Shown piece after piece: positions 34,672 through 43,168 of a stretch of DNA of 44,931 nucleotides; position 1 is the first letter of the stretch, and each line of letters starts with the position of its first letter. The position numbers and the translations under genes were made by a program. Source of the DNA: an uncultured Blautia sp. (GTDB taxonomy: Bacteria; Bacillota; Clostridia; Lachnospirales; Lachnospiraceae); the NCBI GenBank assembly GCA_900547685.1, contig URHS01000020.1, forward strand, positions 1 through 44,931, written 5' to 3'. Below the pieces are notes generated by a model. The model was not told the origin of the DNA. It made no database searches and was given only the letters and a program-made list of their open reading frames with translations.

Positions 34672-35823
34672 TTATTCTACCTCTTGAGTTCCTTCTCCAA
34701 AGTAATAATATACTTCACCATCTTCTAAATCAATTCCCTTTGCTTCTGCCAACTCCTGTACAGTCACTAATTTGTAGCCCTTCTCTACTAATTCTGGGAT
34801 TAAACGCAGGGACGCTTCTACAGATGATTCATGAATATCATGCATTAAAACAACAGAACCATCCTGTACATTATCCATTGTTTTCTGATAAGTAGCATCT
34901 GCATTTTTCGTCTTCCAGTCTTTTGTATCTAAGCTCCATTTTATAATCGGCATACCGGCCAGTTCCTGTACACTTTCATTAAAACTTCCACCAGGAGGTC
35001 TTAAAGTATCTGCCGGAACACCTGCTGCATTTTCGATAATACTGTTGGTCTTTCCTATTTCATCTGAAATCTCCTCAGATGAAAGAGTCGGAAGCATTTT
35101 ATGATCGTATGTATGATTTCCTAATTCCATACCACTTTCATGTAGTCTTTTTACAATATCAGGATATCTTTCTGCATTTTCACCCAGCATGAAAAATGTT
35201 GCCTTAGCATTATTTTCTTCCAGACAGTCTAAAAGCTTATCTGTGTATTTCCCCGGTCCATCATCATAAGTCAACGCTACCATAGAACGAACTTTACTGC
35301 TATCATAACGCCCTTCTTCGTCAAAATAGTAGTCTTTTCCGTCAAGTTCCAACCAACCGGTTTTTACATAGCCGTTTTCATCAAAATAGTATTTTGCTCC
35401 GTCGATTTCCTTCCAACCCGCTTCAAAGAAGGTTCCGTCTGCGTTTCGATACCATTTCCCGGTTTCGTCTGTCTGCCAGCCAAAAATTGTCATATCACCG
35501 GAGATCTTCTGAATGTCTGAAGCACTCATGACCGGCTGCTTTGCTGCCGGAATTTCTCCTTTTTTTGTCTCAGCTTTTACCTCTTTGCTGATTTCCGTAG
35601 GTTTTCTCTTACCAAAGCCTGAAGTTAATGCTGTAACCCCTTTTGCAATCAAAAAAATTGCAAGCACTAACACGCCAGCCATAGCGACAATTCTCATAAG
35701 TTTTCTGCGTCTAATCTGCTTTAAACGTTCTTGTCTGCGACGCATCATACGTGCCTGACGGCGACGCTCATACTCTTCGTCATCAAACTCATCCCCAGAC
35801 CGAAATCTTTCATTGTAATCCAT
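34672..35823 (-). CDS. Membrane-anchored polysaccharide deacetylase with wall-binding repeats
   Basis: From the ATG at 35823, which has GAGGAG nine bases ahead, the protein has 383 residues. A very basic cytosolic segment (about 12-43, RRRQARMMRRRQERLKQIRRRK) precedes one membrane helix (about 44-64). Two to three wall-binding repeats follow (GWQTDETGKWYRNADGTF, GWKEIDGAKYYFDENGYVKTGW). The NodB domain (about 185-365) has TYDDGPG, GNHTYDH with the two metal His, RPPGGSFN, SLDTKDW and LMHDIH. It probably deacetylates peptidoglycan or another wall glycan outside the cell. It is the last gene after the sensor operon and may be read through from it. Confidence 0.88.
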   Translation of the reverse strand: MDYNERFRSGDEFDDEEYERRRQARMMRRRQERLKQIRRRKLMRIVAMAGVLVLAIFLIAKGVTALTSGFGKRKPTEISKEVKAETKKGEIPAAKQPVMSASDIQKISGDMTIFGWQTDETGKWYRNADGTFFEAGWKEIDGAKYYFDENGYVKTGWLELDGKDYYFDEEGRYDSSKVRSMVALTYDDGPGKYTDKLLDCLEENNAKATFFMLGENAERYPDIVKRLHESGMELGNHTYDHKMLPTLSSEEISDEIGKTNSIIENAAGVPADTLRPPGGSFNESVQELAGMPIIKWSLDTKDWKTKNADATYQKTMDNVQDGSVVLMHDIHESSVEASLRLIPELVEKGYKLVTVQELAEAKGIDLEDGEVYYYFGEGTQEVE

Positions 35824-35926
35824 AATATACTCCTCTCTTTTGTAATATACCTTTATTATACACAACCCATCTCTTCTTGTATAGGGGATTTCTGACAAAT
35901 TTTCCTTTTTTTGTCCAGTTTCTTCC

Positions 35927-36970
35927 TTATTCTGACACAAAATTTCTTTTCATAAATTCACTTACATTCTCAGCAGTTACTTTATAATAAGGCAAGTATA
36001 CATATCGCTCATTTTTAAAAGAAATATCCTCCATTCCTTCCCCTGTAATTAACGCTGCTGATAATTCTGCCATAGCTTTTGCCTGTCCTTCTTTATCATT
36101 ATACACAGTTCCCCATAATTCTTGGTTCTCTACACCTTGCAAACCGGCTTCTGTCCCATCTATCCCTAAAAAAAACGGCAGTGCAGCAGAGGTATAATTC
36201 AACTTTTTATAAGCATCCACAGCTCCTAATGCCATATCATCATTATTTCCTAACACCAGCTCTATCTTGTTCTGATGTTCTCCAATAATCTGTTCCATTC
36301 TGTTCTGAGCCTGTGCTCTATTCCAATTTGCGATTTTACAGCTGAGTTTTTCCACTTCAATTCCATTTTCTTTTAAGGTATTTACAGCATTTTCTGTGCG
36401 GATAATAGCATCCTGATGTCCCATTTCTCCTTCCAGAACAACATACTGGATTTTTCCGTCTTTATTTTTATCAATCTGACTGTTTACCTCTATCATTTCC
36501 ACAGCCAATTCTCCCTGCAATTTACCGGACTGCTTTGCATCGGCTCCTACATAATACAATTTATCCCATTGACGCAAATCTTCCGCTACCGGTTCTCTGT
36601 TAAAAAAGATAATCGGCACTTCACTTTCCCTTGCAAGATCAATAATCTCTGACGGATCTGCTCTGTCTACCAGATTTACACATAAAATATTACATCCCTC
36701 ATCAATCAATTCTTCCACCTGGTCGTTCTGATTTTTTTGCACACCTGCTGCATCCCGTATGGTTACAGATACTTCCAGTCTATCACTTTCTATGTTCTTT
36801 AAACTTTCTTTAAAGATTCCAATCAATTCGTTCAAATAAGTATCACTCTGGTCGTAATAAGTCACACCCACATGGAGCTTTTGAAGTGTTTCTTTTTCAT
36901 TACAGCCACCCAAAAACAAAGCCGCTGTGCCGAGCAAAATTCCTATCCCCACTAATTTTCTTTTTCCCAT
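35927..36970 (-). CDS. Galactose/glucose-binding lipoprotein, MglB-like, in a sensor operon
   Basis: This 347-residue protein begins with a lipoprotein signal peptide (LGTAALFLGGC). It aligns by eye with E. coli MglB over its whole length. The residues known to bind galactose there have counterparts: YYDQSD, FFNREP, GHQDAIIRT (His, Asp, Arg), GNNDD, GIDGTEAG and VYND. The calcium loop is present as DKNKDGKIQ. It should bind galactose or glucose outside the membrane. It follows another binding protein and a histidine kinase in the same operon, so sensing is as likely a role as transport. Confidence 0.87.
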   Translation of the reverse strand: MGKRKLVGIGILLGTAALFLGGCNEKETLQKLHVGVTYYDQSDTYLNELIGIFKESLKNIESDRLEVSVTIRDAAGVQKNQNDQVEELIDEGCNILCVNLVDRADPSEIIDLARESEVPIIFFNREPVAEDLRQWDKLYYVGADAKQSGKLQGELAVEMIEVNSQIDKNKDGKIQYVVLEGEMGHQDAIIRTENAVNTLKENGIEVEKLSCKIANWNRAQAQNRMEQIIGEHQNKIELVLGNNDDMALGAVDAYKKLNYTSAALPFFLGIDGTEAGLQGVENQELWGTVYNDKEGQAKAMAELSAALITGEGMEDISFKNERYVYLPYYKVTAENVSEFMKRNFVSE

Positions 36971-36983
36971 ACTCTACCTCACT

Positions 36984-37958
36984 TTACTGACTCATAGTAA
37001 AAATGACTTCCTGATTTTCCTTTGAAAACAAATTTTCCTTTCTCATAACTGTATAAGAAATCTGTGGATTTGCATATTCATAAAATGTTTTATCAAGTTC
37101 ATTCACTATCTCTGTCAAACTCTGGTATCCTACATTAAAGGTATCCGGAACGATCAGACATTCTACAGCTCCCATATCCAAATAATAGACAGCCTGAGTA
37201 GAATTTCCAATTCCGTAAACAATAGCTCCATGGAGATTATTTGCCACTGCCCCTTCTCCTGCAGCAGTGAGGCTATTATCATCCAGTGCAACTATAAAAT
37301 CCACCTCAGGTTTACTTTCCCAAAAAGCACTTCCCTCATCTTCTGTATTTTTCCTATCAGACCAGATAATTTCAGCTCCTGTCCCCTGCAAAGTTTCGAT
37401 AAATCCCCTTTCTTTGTTAAGACTGCTTTTAAAATTGCCCTCTCTCGCTAAAATCCCCAGAGTTTTTCCTTCCAAATTTCCACCATAATCTTTTAAAAGT
37501 TCCTCTGCCAGTGTCTTACCCATTGCATAAGCATCCGGCTGAACCACAGGAAATTCGGATATTTCATTTTTCTCTGATGGAATATCCTCAATCAGCATGA
37601 TTTCTGCCTTATTGCCTATTTTTTTTAACATACTCTGCACACCTTCTCCTGACACAGGCTGTAGAATTACTCCATCTGCACCCTTTTTAATTTCCTCTTC
37701 GATTAGCTTTTTTTCCTCCTCCTGACTAAGTGATGCACCTGTGCTTACCATAACCATTTCCGCGCCTTTATCTTCTGCCGCCATCTTCAACCCATACTTA
37801 AATGCAGACCACTGTTTATCATCTGCATTTTCTACAATTATCGATATCTGATAACTCTGCTCTTCATTTTTCTCCCGTAGCATAACAAATGCCAGAAGAA
37901 CCACCATAGTGCCCAACACTGCCTCTATGAGAATAAACATTTTTTTATCCTTCTTCAT
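36984..37958 (-). CDS. Membrane-tethered periplasmic-binding-type sugar-sensing protein
   Basis: From the ATG at 37958 the protein has 324 residues. It has one N-terminal membrane helix (FILIEAVLGTMVVLLAFVML) without a lipobox Cys, so it should remain as a membrane anchor. A type I periplasmic binding fold follows, with ISIIVENADDKQWSAFKYGL, GADGVILQPVSGEGV and DFIVALDDNSLTAAGEG. The ligand is not evident, and the MglB sugar residues are not conserved. The ATG overlaps the kinase stop codon (ATGA), which indicates translational coupling and suggests the protein acts with the kinase. Confidence 0.8.
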   Translation of the reverse strand: MKKDKKMFILIEAVLGTMVVLLAFVMLREKNEEQSYQISIIVENADDKQWSAFKYGLKMAAEDKGAEMVMVSTGASLSQEEEKKLIEEEIKKGADGVILQPVSGEGVQSMLKKIGNKAEIMLIEDIPSEKNEISEFPVVQPDAYAMGKTLAEELLKDYGGNLEGKTLGILAREGNFKSSLNKERGFIETLQGTGAEIIWSDRKNTEDEGSAFWESKPEVDFIVALDDNSLTAAGEGAVANNLHGAIVYGIGNSTQAVYYLDMGAVECLIVPDTFNVGYQSLTEIVNELDKTFYEYANPQISYTVMRKENLFSKENQEVIFTMSQ

Positions 37959-39790
37959 TCTCTTTCCCCTGTAGTCTTGATAATATGACCTTTTTCCAAT
38001 ATTTTGCAATTCTCCTCTGTATAAGGCACAGCCGGAATGCAAACAGAAACTCTTGTTCCCTCATCAGGTTCACTTTCTACTAAAAGTCCGTATTCTTTCC
38101 CAAAAACAATTTGAATACGGCTGTTGACATTTACTAATCCCACACCTGAACCATGTTTATGAACTCGATTGCTGTCTGTCAGCACAAGGGCCGCTTCTTC
38201 TTCCGGCATTCCCAATCCATTGTCACAAACAGCCAGAACAATCTTATCCTCCTGCAACCTTCCTGTAACTACAATTTCTCCACTGTCCTCCATACCACTT
38301 ACACCATAATTTATGGCATTTTCCAGTAAAGGCTGCAAAATTAATTTTACTGTGCAGTACGAATACAATTCTTCCTCTACATCAAAAGTAACTGAAAACG
38401 AATTCTTATAGCGAACTTTCTGGATATTCATATAACTCTGGGCATGCTGTAATTCATCTTTAATACTTATAACAGTACGACCCTTAGAAAGACTGATACG
38501 AAACAGTCTTGCCAACTGAGAAATCATAAAAACAGCTTCGTCATTTTTCTCTCCTTCAATCATCCACGTAATCGATTCCAGAGTATTATACAGAAAATGA
38601 GGATGAATTTGACTCTGCAATGCATCTAATTCGCTCTTTCTTCTCTCATTTTGTTCCAGCACAATTTTCTTCATTAAATCATCAATCTGTTCATAAGATT
38701 TCTGGATAGAATAACCCAAATGACGGATTTCCTGTGACCCTCCAATATAAATTTCCGGTTTTTCTCCTGCTTCATATTCTCGTACCGAATGGTTTAACTT
38801 TAAAATCGGGCTGGAAATCCTAAGAGAAACTATACGGTTAATCACTACCAGCATCATAGTCATCAATAATATTAACATTGCTGCAAAATAACGAATATTT
38901 ACCATACCATGATTAAAAGTAGTATGTGGAATAACCCCTATCAGTTTCCATCCCGTGTAACTTACTGTTTTCACCACCACTTTTCTGTTTTCACCTTTTA
39001 AGGTCTCATCATAAACCCCGTCTTTATATGCCGAAGCCTGTCTATTATTTTCATCATAAATACCATCACTAATCTGTATCTGTCTTGGATGATAAATAAT
39101 CTCTCCATTGCTGCCACATAAATAATAATACTGACCGTTATTTACTTCATTAATCTGTTTCATCATTCTGGAAATACTGGAAAAATCCATGTCTACCAAT
39201 AGCACACCAGCCTGAGGAATTCCCTGATTTGTCAGCTCCACTACCCTGCTTAAAGAAATCACCCAATAGTAACTCTGTGCCGTATCATTAAACAAATTTT
39301 GAATATGAGGCGTGGAGAAATGCATATTTTCCATTTCTTCGGTAGCTTTCAGATACCATTCCTGACTGGTTACATCAGGGTCTTCCTTCTGAGCAGCCAC
39401 CGGTTCTGCTGTAATCAAACTTCCATAATTATTATACAGAGCAATACTTCTAAGGTTTTCCTTATTTGCCTCATATAAAAGATTCATGCCGCTTTGAATT
39501 TCCTGTTTATGACTTTCAAATTCGTTTTCTTTTACTACGTTATAATAAACCGTATCGGAAATCTGACGCATACTCATCAAATATGCCTCCATGTTTTCCC
39601 CTGTCTGTTCCATAAGTTTCTGAGTACTGTTTATGGTTTCTTCCCTTGCAGAATTAGAAAACCGCAAATACAGAACAATCCCTAAAATCAACATTATGGA
39701 AATAGAAACAATGGAAAAAGCTAACATAATTGTAGTCTGGATTTCTCTTGGTTTGAGTTTTTTCAGTTGTCTGAAATACTTATTTTTCAC
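37955..39790 (-). CDS. YesM-type sensor histidine kinase
   Basis: This kinase of about 611 residues has two membrane helices (about 23-45 and 285-310) around a large extracytoplasmic dCache-like sensor domain. A HAMP-like segment follows (ISSPILKLNHSVREYEAG), then the His_kinase family block with HPHFLYNTLESITWMIEG (phosphoacceptor His) and an ATPase domain (ENAINYGV, VCDNGLGMP, GSGVGLVNVNSR). The frame extends to a TTG at 39832, but a GTG at 39790 with GGAG ten bases ahead is the better start. It overlaps the regulator gene by 11 bases. Confidence 0.9.
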   Translation of the reverse strand: MKNKYFRQLKKLKPREIQTTIMLAFSIVSISIMLILGIVLYLRFSNSAREETINSTQKLMEQTGENMEAYLMSMRQISDTVYYNVVKENEFESHKQEIQSGMNLLYEANKENLRSIALYNNYGSLITAEPVAAQKEDPDVTSQEWYLKATEEMENMHFSTPHIQNLFNDTAQSYYWVISLSRVVELTNQGIPQAGVLLVDMDFSSISRMMKQINEVNNGQYYYLCGSNGEIIYHPRQIQISDGIYDENNRQASAYKDGVYDETLKGENRKVVVKTVSYTGWKLIGVIPHTTFNHGMVNIRYFAAMLILLMTMMLVVINRIVSLRISSPILKLNHSVREYEAGEKPEIYIGGSQEIRHLGYSIQKSYEQIDDLMKKIVLEQNERRKSELDALQSQIHPHFLYNTLESITWMIEGEKNDEAVFMISQLARLFRISLSKGRTVISIKDELQHAQSYMNIQKVRYKNSFSVTFDVEEELYSYCTVKLILQPLLENAINYGVSGMEDSGEIVVTGRLQEDKIVLAVCDNGLGMPEEEAALVLTDSNRVHKHGSGVGLVNVNSRIQIVFGKEYGLLVESEPDEGTRVSVCIPAVPYTEENCKILEKGHIIKTTGERE

Positions 39791-41390
39791 TTTCTTTGTA
39801 CTCCGTTCTGTACTTAGAAGGAGATACGCCAAACTTCCGTTTAAACACGTAACTGAAATAGTTTGGATCTGTATATCCTACCTTTTTCCCGATAATATAA
39901 CTTTTTTCATTAGTCTCCAGCAAAAGTCTGGAAGCTCTGTCCATACGATAATCTGTGAGATAACCAATAAAAGATTTTCCTGTTTCCTTTTTAAAAATCG
40001 TAGAAAAATAAGAATTTGAAACCCCCAATGCTTCACAAATACTATCCAGAGAAAGTTCTTCGTTTACATAATTATTGTGAACATAATCTTTTGCTTTCTC
40101 TACAAAAGATTTTCTGGATGTATTCCGCTCGCTGAGCAATTTTTCATGAAGAGAAACACTGGTATTTACAATCCATTGCTCCAGCATATCAGGCTCCATA
40201 TCCAATATTTTTCCGTATAATTCTCCCATATCTTTTGAAAGTTCATCCAAAACAATGTCGTTGTTGGTAGCAAAACGGCAAAATTCACTAAGCAGCTCCA
40301 TAACATCCAAATGATGCTGCTGTAAAGACTTTTCTTTAAATGAAATACTGTGAAGATAAGTATGTACAGCCTCCATAATTTCCGGCTTTTCTTTCAAACG
40401 TATCATCTTAAACAAATAGGATAATTCTGTTTCATGACTGGAACCCGGATTATTTTTCTCACTGGGAGCAACCTCCTGAATGTTAATCGCTCTGGAAACA
40501 CCATAAAGTACCCGATAGGATATGGCATCTCTGGCACTGCTGTAAGACTGAGCCAAATCCAAAATATTATTACATACCTGTCCGATTCCAACTGTAACAT
40601 TCGCTCCGATTATTCGATGAACATAACGGCAAAAACGATCACATTCGTCTGTCAGCTCTGAAATTTCATTCTCCTTTGACAGCTGAGCAAGTAAAACCGT
40701 CTTTCCCAGATAAGAAAAACACTTTGCTCGCCATTTTTCTCCCAGATATTCCTTTGCCTGTTTCTCAACAGAAGCTGACAACAGCAACGGATTCATATCT
40801 TGAGGCACTTGAGAAGATGATGTATGAATAACCAGACAGCAGAAAAAAGGACCTGAAAGAGAAATCTGATAATCCGAAAGATATTTTTCAAGTTCTTCTT
40901 CATGAATATGTCCTTCAATTAAAGTTGTATAGAAATTTGCCTGTAAAAGAGGCAGTGACTCCATATAATATTTCTTTAAAATTTCTGCATTTCGTTTTTC
41001 GCTGATTTCCTGATCCAGTTTTATTTTTAATTGAGTAAATACATTGGTAAGTTCGATAGAATTTACCGGTTTTAAAATATATTCCTCTACCTCTAAGTGT
41101 ACTGCTTCTTTGGCATATTCAAATTCATCAAAACCTGTAAAAAGCAGCAGCTTTGTTCCCGGATAATCAGCTTTAATGTGCCCTGCCAGTTCCATTCCAT
41201 CCATATAAGGCATATTAATATCCGTCATCACTACATCCGGCTGAAATTCCTCCACCATTTCTAGCGCTTTCACGCCGTTATTGGCATATCCGATAACAGA
41301 AAATCCAAGACCTTCCCAATTAATTTTTTTCATAATTACCTGTATTACATCTTCTTCATCATCGACCAAAAGTACTGTATATGTATCCAT
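39780..41390 (-). CDS. YesN-type response regulator with AraC DNA-binding domain
   Basis: This 536-residue protein has an N-terminal receiver domain (about 1-125) with phosphoacceptor Asp57 in VVMTDINMPYMDGM, LLLFTGFDEFEYA and the Lys in YILKPVNS. The middle part is the usual linker of this class (GANVTVGIGQVCN...SYSSARDAISYRV). The C-terminal AraC double helix-turn-helix (about 435-530) reads LSLDSICEALGVSNSYFSTIFKKETGKSFIGYLTDYRM...GYTDPNYFSYVFKRKFGVSPSKYR. It should activate transcription when phosphorylated by the kinase encoded next. The adjacent mgl operon is its most plausible target. Confidence 0.93.
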   Translation of the reverse strand: MDTYTVLLVDDEEDVIQVIMKKINWEGLGFSVIGYANNGVKALEMVEEFQPDVVMTDINMPYMDGMELAGHIKADYPGTKLLLFTGFDEFEYAKEAVHLEVEEYILKPVNSIELTNVFTQLKIKLDQEISEKRNAEILKKYYMESLPLLQANFYTTLIEGHIHEEELEKYLSDYQISLSGPFFCCLVIHTSSSQVPQDMNPLLLSASVEKQAKEYLGEKWRAKCFSYLGKTVLLAQLSKENEISELTDECDRFCRYVHRIIGANVTVGIGQVCNNILDLAQSYSSARDAISYRVLYGVSRAINIQEVAPSEKNNPGSSHETELSYLFKMIRLKEKPEIMEAVHTYLHSISFKEKSLQQHHLDVMELLSEFCRFATNNDIVLDELSKDMGELYGKILDMEPDMLEQWIVNTSVSLHEKLLSERNTSRKSFVEKAKDYVHNNYVNEELSLDSICEALGVSNSYFSTIFKKETGKSFIGYLTDYRMDRASRLLLETNEKSYIIGKKVGYTDPNYFSYVFKRKFGVSPSKYRTEYKESEK

Positions 41391-41426
41391 GTTCTTTCTC
41401 CGTATTTTTCACTCTTATTTCGCATC

Positions 41427-41435
41427 ATTATAACA
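41427..41435 (-). promoter_or_regulatory. Extended -10 promoter of the sensor operon
   Basis: On the minus strand TGTTATAAT gives an extended -10 element (TGnTATAAT), about 37 bases before the regulator start. No clear -35 is present, which would suit an activated promoter. It sits immediately after the mglC terminator. Confidence 0.45.
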
Positions 41436-41436
41436 C

Positions 41437-41466
41437 AAAAGAGCCAGACCTGCATCTGACTCTTTT
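41437..41466 (-). terminator. Terminator of the mgl operon
   Basis: AAAAGAGCCAGA (41437-41448) pairs with TCTGACTCTTTT (41455-41466), with one mismatch, 28 bases past the mglC stop. The stem itself ends in TTTT. Confidence 0.75.
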
Positions 41467-41494
41467 AAAAAAGTTGCTTATTTACTTACTGTAA

Positions 41495-43150
41495 TTATTT
41501 CTTCTGAACATATTTCAGACAGTCAAGTGTAACTGCTACAAGGATAATGATACCTGAGAATACGAACTGCAGGTTTGTATCAATACCAAGAATTGTCAGA
41601 GAATATGTAAGTGCTGTAAAGATAAATACACCAACTACTACGCCGGAGATTTTACCAATACCACCTGTGAAGGATACACCACCTACTACGCAGGCTGCGA
41701 TGGCATCCATTTCCCATCCCTGTCCATAAGCTGCAGAACCGGAACCAACCATTCTGATACATTCAAGCCATGAACCAAATCCGTAAAGAACACCGGCCAT
41801 AACGAAAGCGCCTACTGTTACACCAAATACGGAAATACCGGATACTGCTGCTGCTTCCGGGTTTCCACCTACTGCATACAGGTTTTTACCGAAAGTTGTT
41901 TTATTCCAGATAAACCATACAATTGCAATAGCTGCAACAGCCCACAGAATAATTGTTGGGAATCCGTTTACTTTAGGAATAACCATGTTTGGAATTGTAG
42001 CTTCAATAGCACCAAAAGATACACCTTTTGTTGCGTAAGTAATAAGACCAAAGATTACCAGCATGTTTGCCATAGTAGAAATAAATGGGTGCATTTTAAA
42101 CTTCGCTGTAAAGAAACCTGCGATTGTTGTAAAGAATGTACATAAAACAATACAAACTACTAACGCTAAAATAACTCTGCCTATAACCGGCATACCTGTA
42201 AAGTCAAAAATATGACCAAACACACCACCGGTATTAATACCCTGATGCATGATAATTGTTGCAGCTGTCATACCCATACCAACCATACGTCCGATAGAAA
42301 GGTCTGTACCTGCTAACAGAATCAGGCCTGCTACACCAAGAGCCAGGAACATACGTGGAGATGCCTGCTGTAAAATGTTCAATACGTTATTATAAGTTAA
42401 AAGTGGTGCACCTTTTACAATCGGTGTAATAATACACAGTGCAATAAAGATTAACAGAATAGCGATGTACAAACCATTCTGCAGAAGGAAATTTCTACGG
42501 TTAAATGTATATTTGTAGTTTTCCCATTTCTGTGCTCTTGTTTCAATAAATGTAAACTTAGACATACGCAGTAAGTCAATCAAATGGAATTTATAAGAAT
42601 ATGCTGCGTGTCTTCTGTCTTTTGCTTCCTGGAATTCTTTTTCCATTGTCATCTTTGCATCAAAGAGTCTGTTTTTATAAACATAGTTTTCATCTTTGAT
42701 TTCCTGATGATCGGAAAGTTTTGCTAAAGTTGCTTTATGTTCTTTTTCCAGTTCTGCTACTTTTTTCTGATGGCGTGCTTTTGCAGCTGCTTTTTCTGCT
42801 GCACAGCTTGCTTTTACAGCCTGATAGTAGTCTTTATCAAAATGCTGTTTTAAATAATTTTCTGCATCTGCAATCAGTTTAGAAACTTCATCTTTATTTT
42901 TTGCTTCTACTGCTTTTGCTTTTTCCAGCTCTGTTTTGCATTTTGCAAGTCTGTCTTCTTTTTCTCCTTTTGTAAGAGTACGGTCTCTTTTAATACTGTC
43001 CATAAGATTCTGGATTTCCAAAACCTTATCTGTACCGTCTACTCTTAACTCATCAATTTTTTTCTGAATTTTACCAACATAATCCTCTATTGGCTGACGC
43101 AGTTTCATTTCCTGCTCAGCAGTAAGGATATTACTATTTTCGTTTGCCAT
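41495..43150 (-). CDS. mglC: Galactose ABC transporter permease with a long N-terminal coiled coil
   Basis: The C-terminal part (about 222-551) is a normal MglC permease of eight or more membrane helices, with ILQQASPRMFLALGVAGLILLAGTDLSIGRMVG, AKFKMHPFISTMANMLVIFGL, GGNPEAAAVSGISV and AACVVGGVSFTGGIGKISG. The N-terminal 215 residues are unusual. They are highly charged and helical (for example KKIDELRVDGTDKVLEIQNLM, EKEDRLAKCKTELEKAKAVE, AAAKARHQKKVAELEKEHKA) and look like a cytosolic coiled coil. E. coli MglC has about 336 residues and lacks this part. The gene lies 18 bases after mglA. Confidence 0.92.
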   Translation of the reverse strand: MANENSNILTAEQEMKLRQPIEDYVGKIQKKIDELRVDGTDKVLEIQNLMDSIKRDRTLTKGEKEDRLAKCKTELEKAKAVEAKNKDEVSKLIADAENYLKQHFDKDYYQAVKASCAAEKAAAKARHQKKVAELEKEHKATLAKLSDHQEIKDENYVYKNRLFDAKMTMEKEFQEAKDRRHAAYSYKFHLIDLLRMSKFTFIETRAQKWENYKYTFNRRNFLLQNGLYIAILLIFIALCIITPIVKGAPLLTYNNVLNILQQASPRMFLALGVAGLILLAGTDLSIGRMVGMGMTAATIIMHQGINTGGVFGHIFDFTGMPVIGRVILALVVCIVLCTFFTTIAGFFTAKFKMHPFISTMANMLVIFGLITYATKGVSFGAIEATIPNMVIPKVNGFPTIILWAVAAIAIVWFIWNKTTFGKNLYAVGGNPEAAAVSGISVFGVTVGAFVMAGVLYGFGSWLECIRMVGSGSAAYGQGWEMDAIAACVVGGVSFTGGIGKISGVVVGVFIFTALTYSLTILGIDTNLQFVFSGIIILVAVTLDCLKYVQKK

Positions 43151-43168
43151 ATCTATTCTTCTCCCTCA

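Noticed and set aside
39791..39832. Longer N-terminus of the histidine kinase from a TTG codon
   Set aside because: It has no ribosome site and lies deep in the regulator gene. The GTG at 39790 has a GGAG at a good distance.
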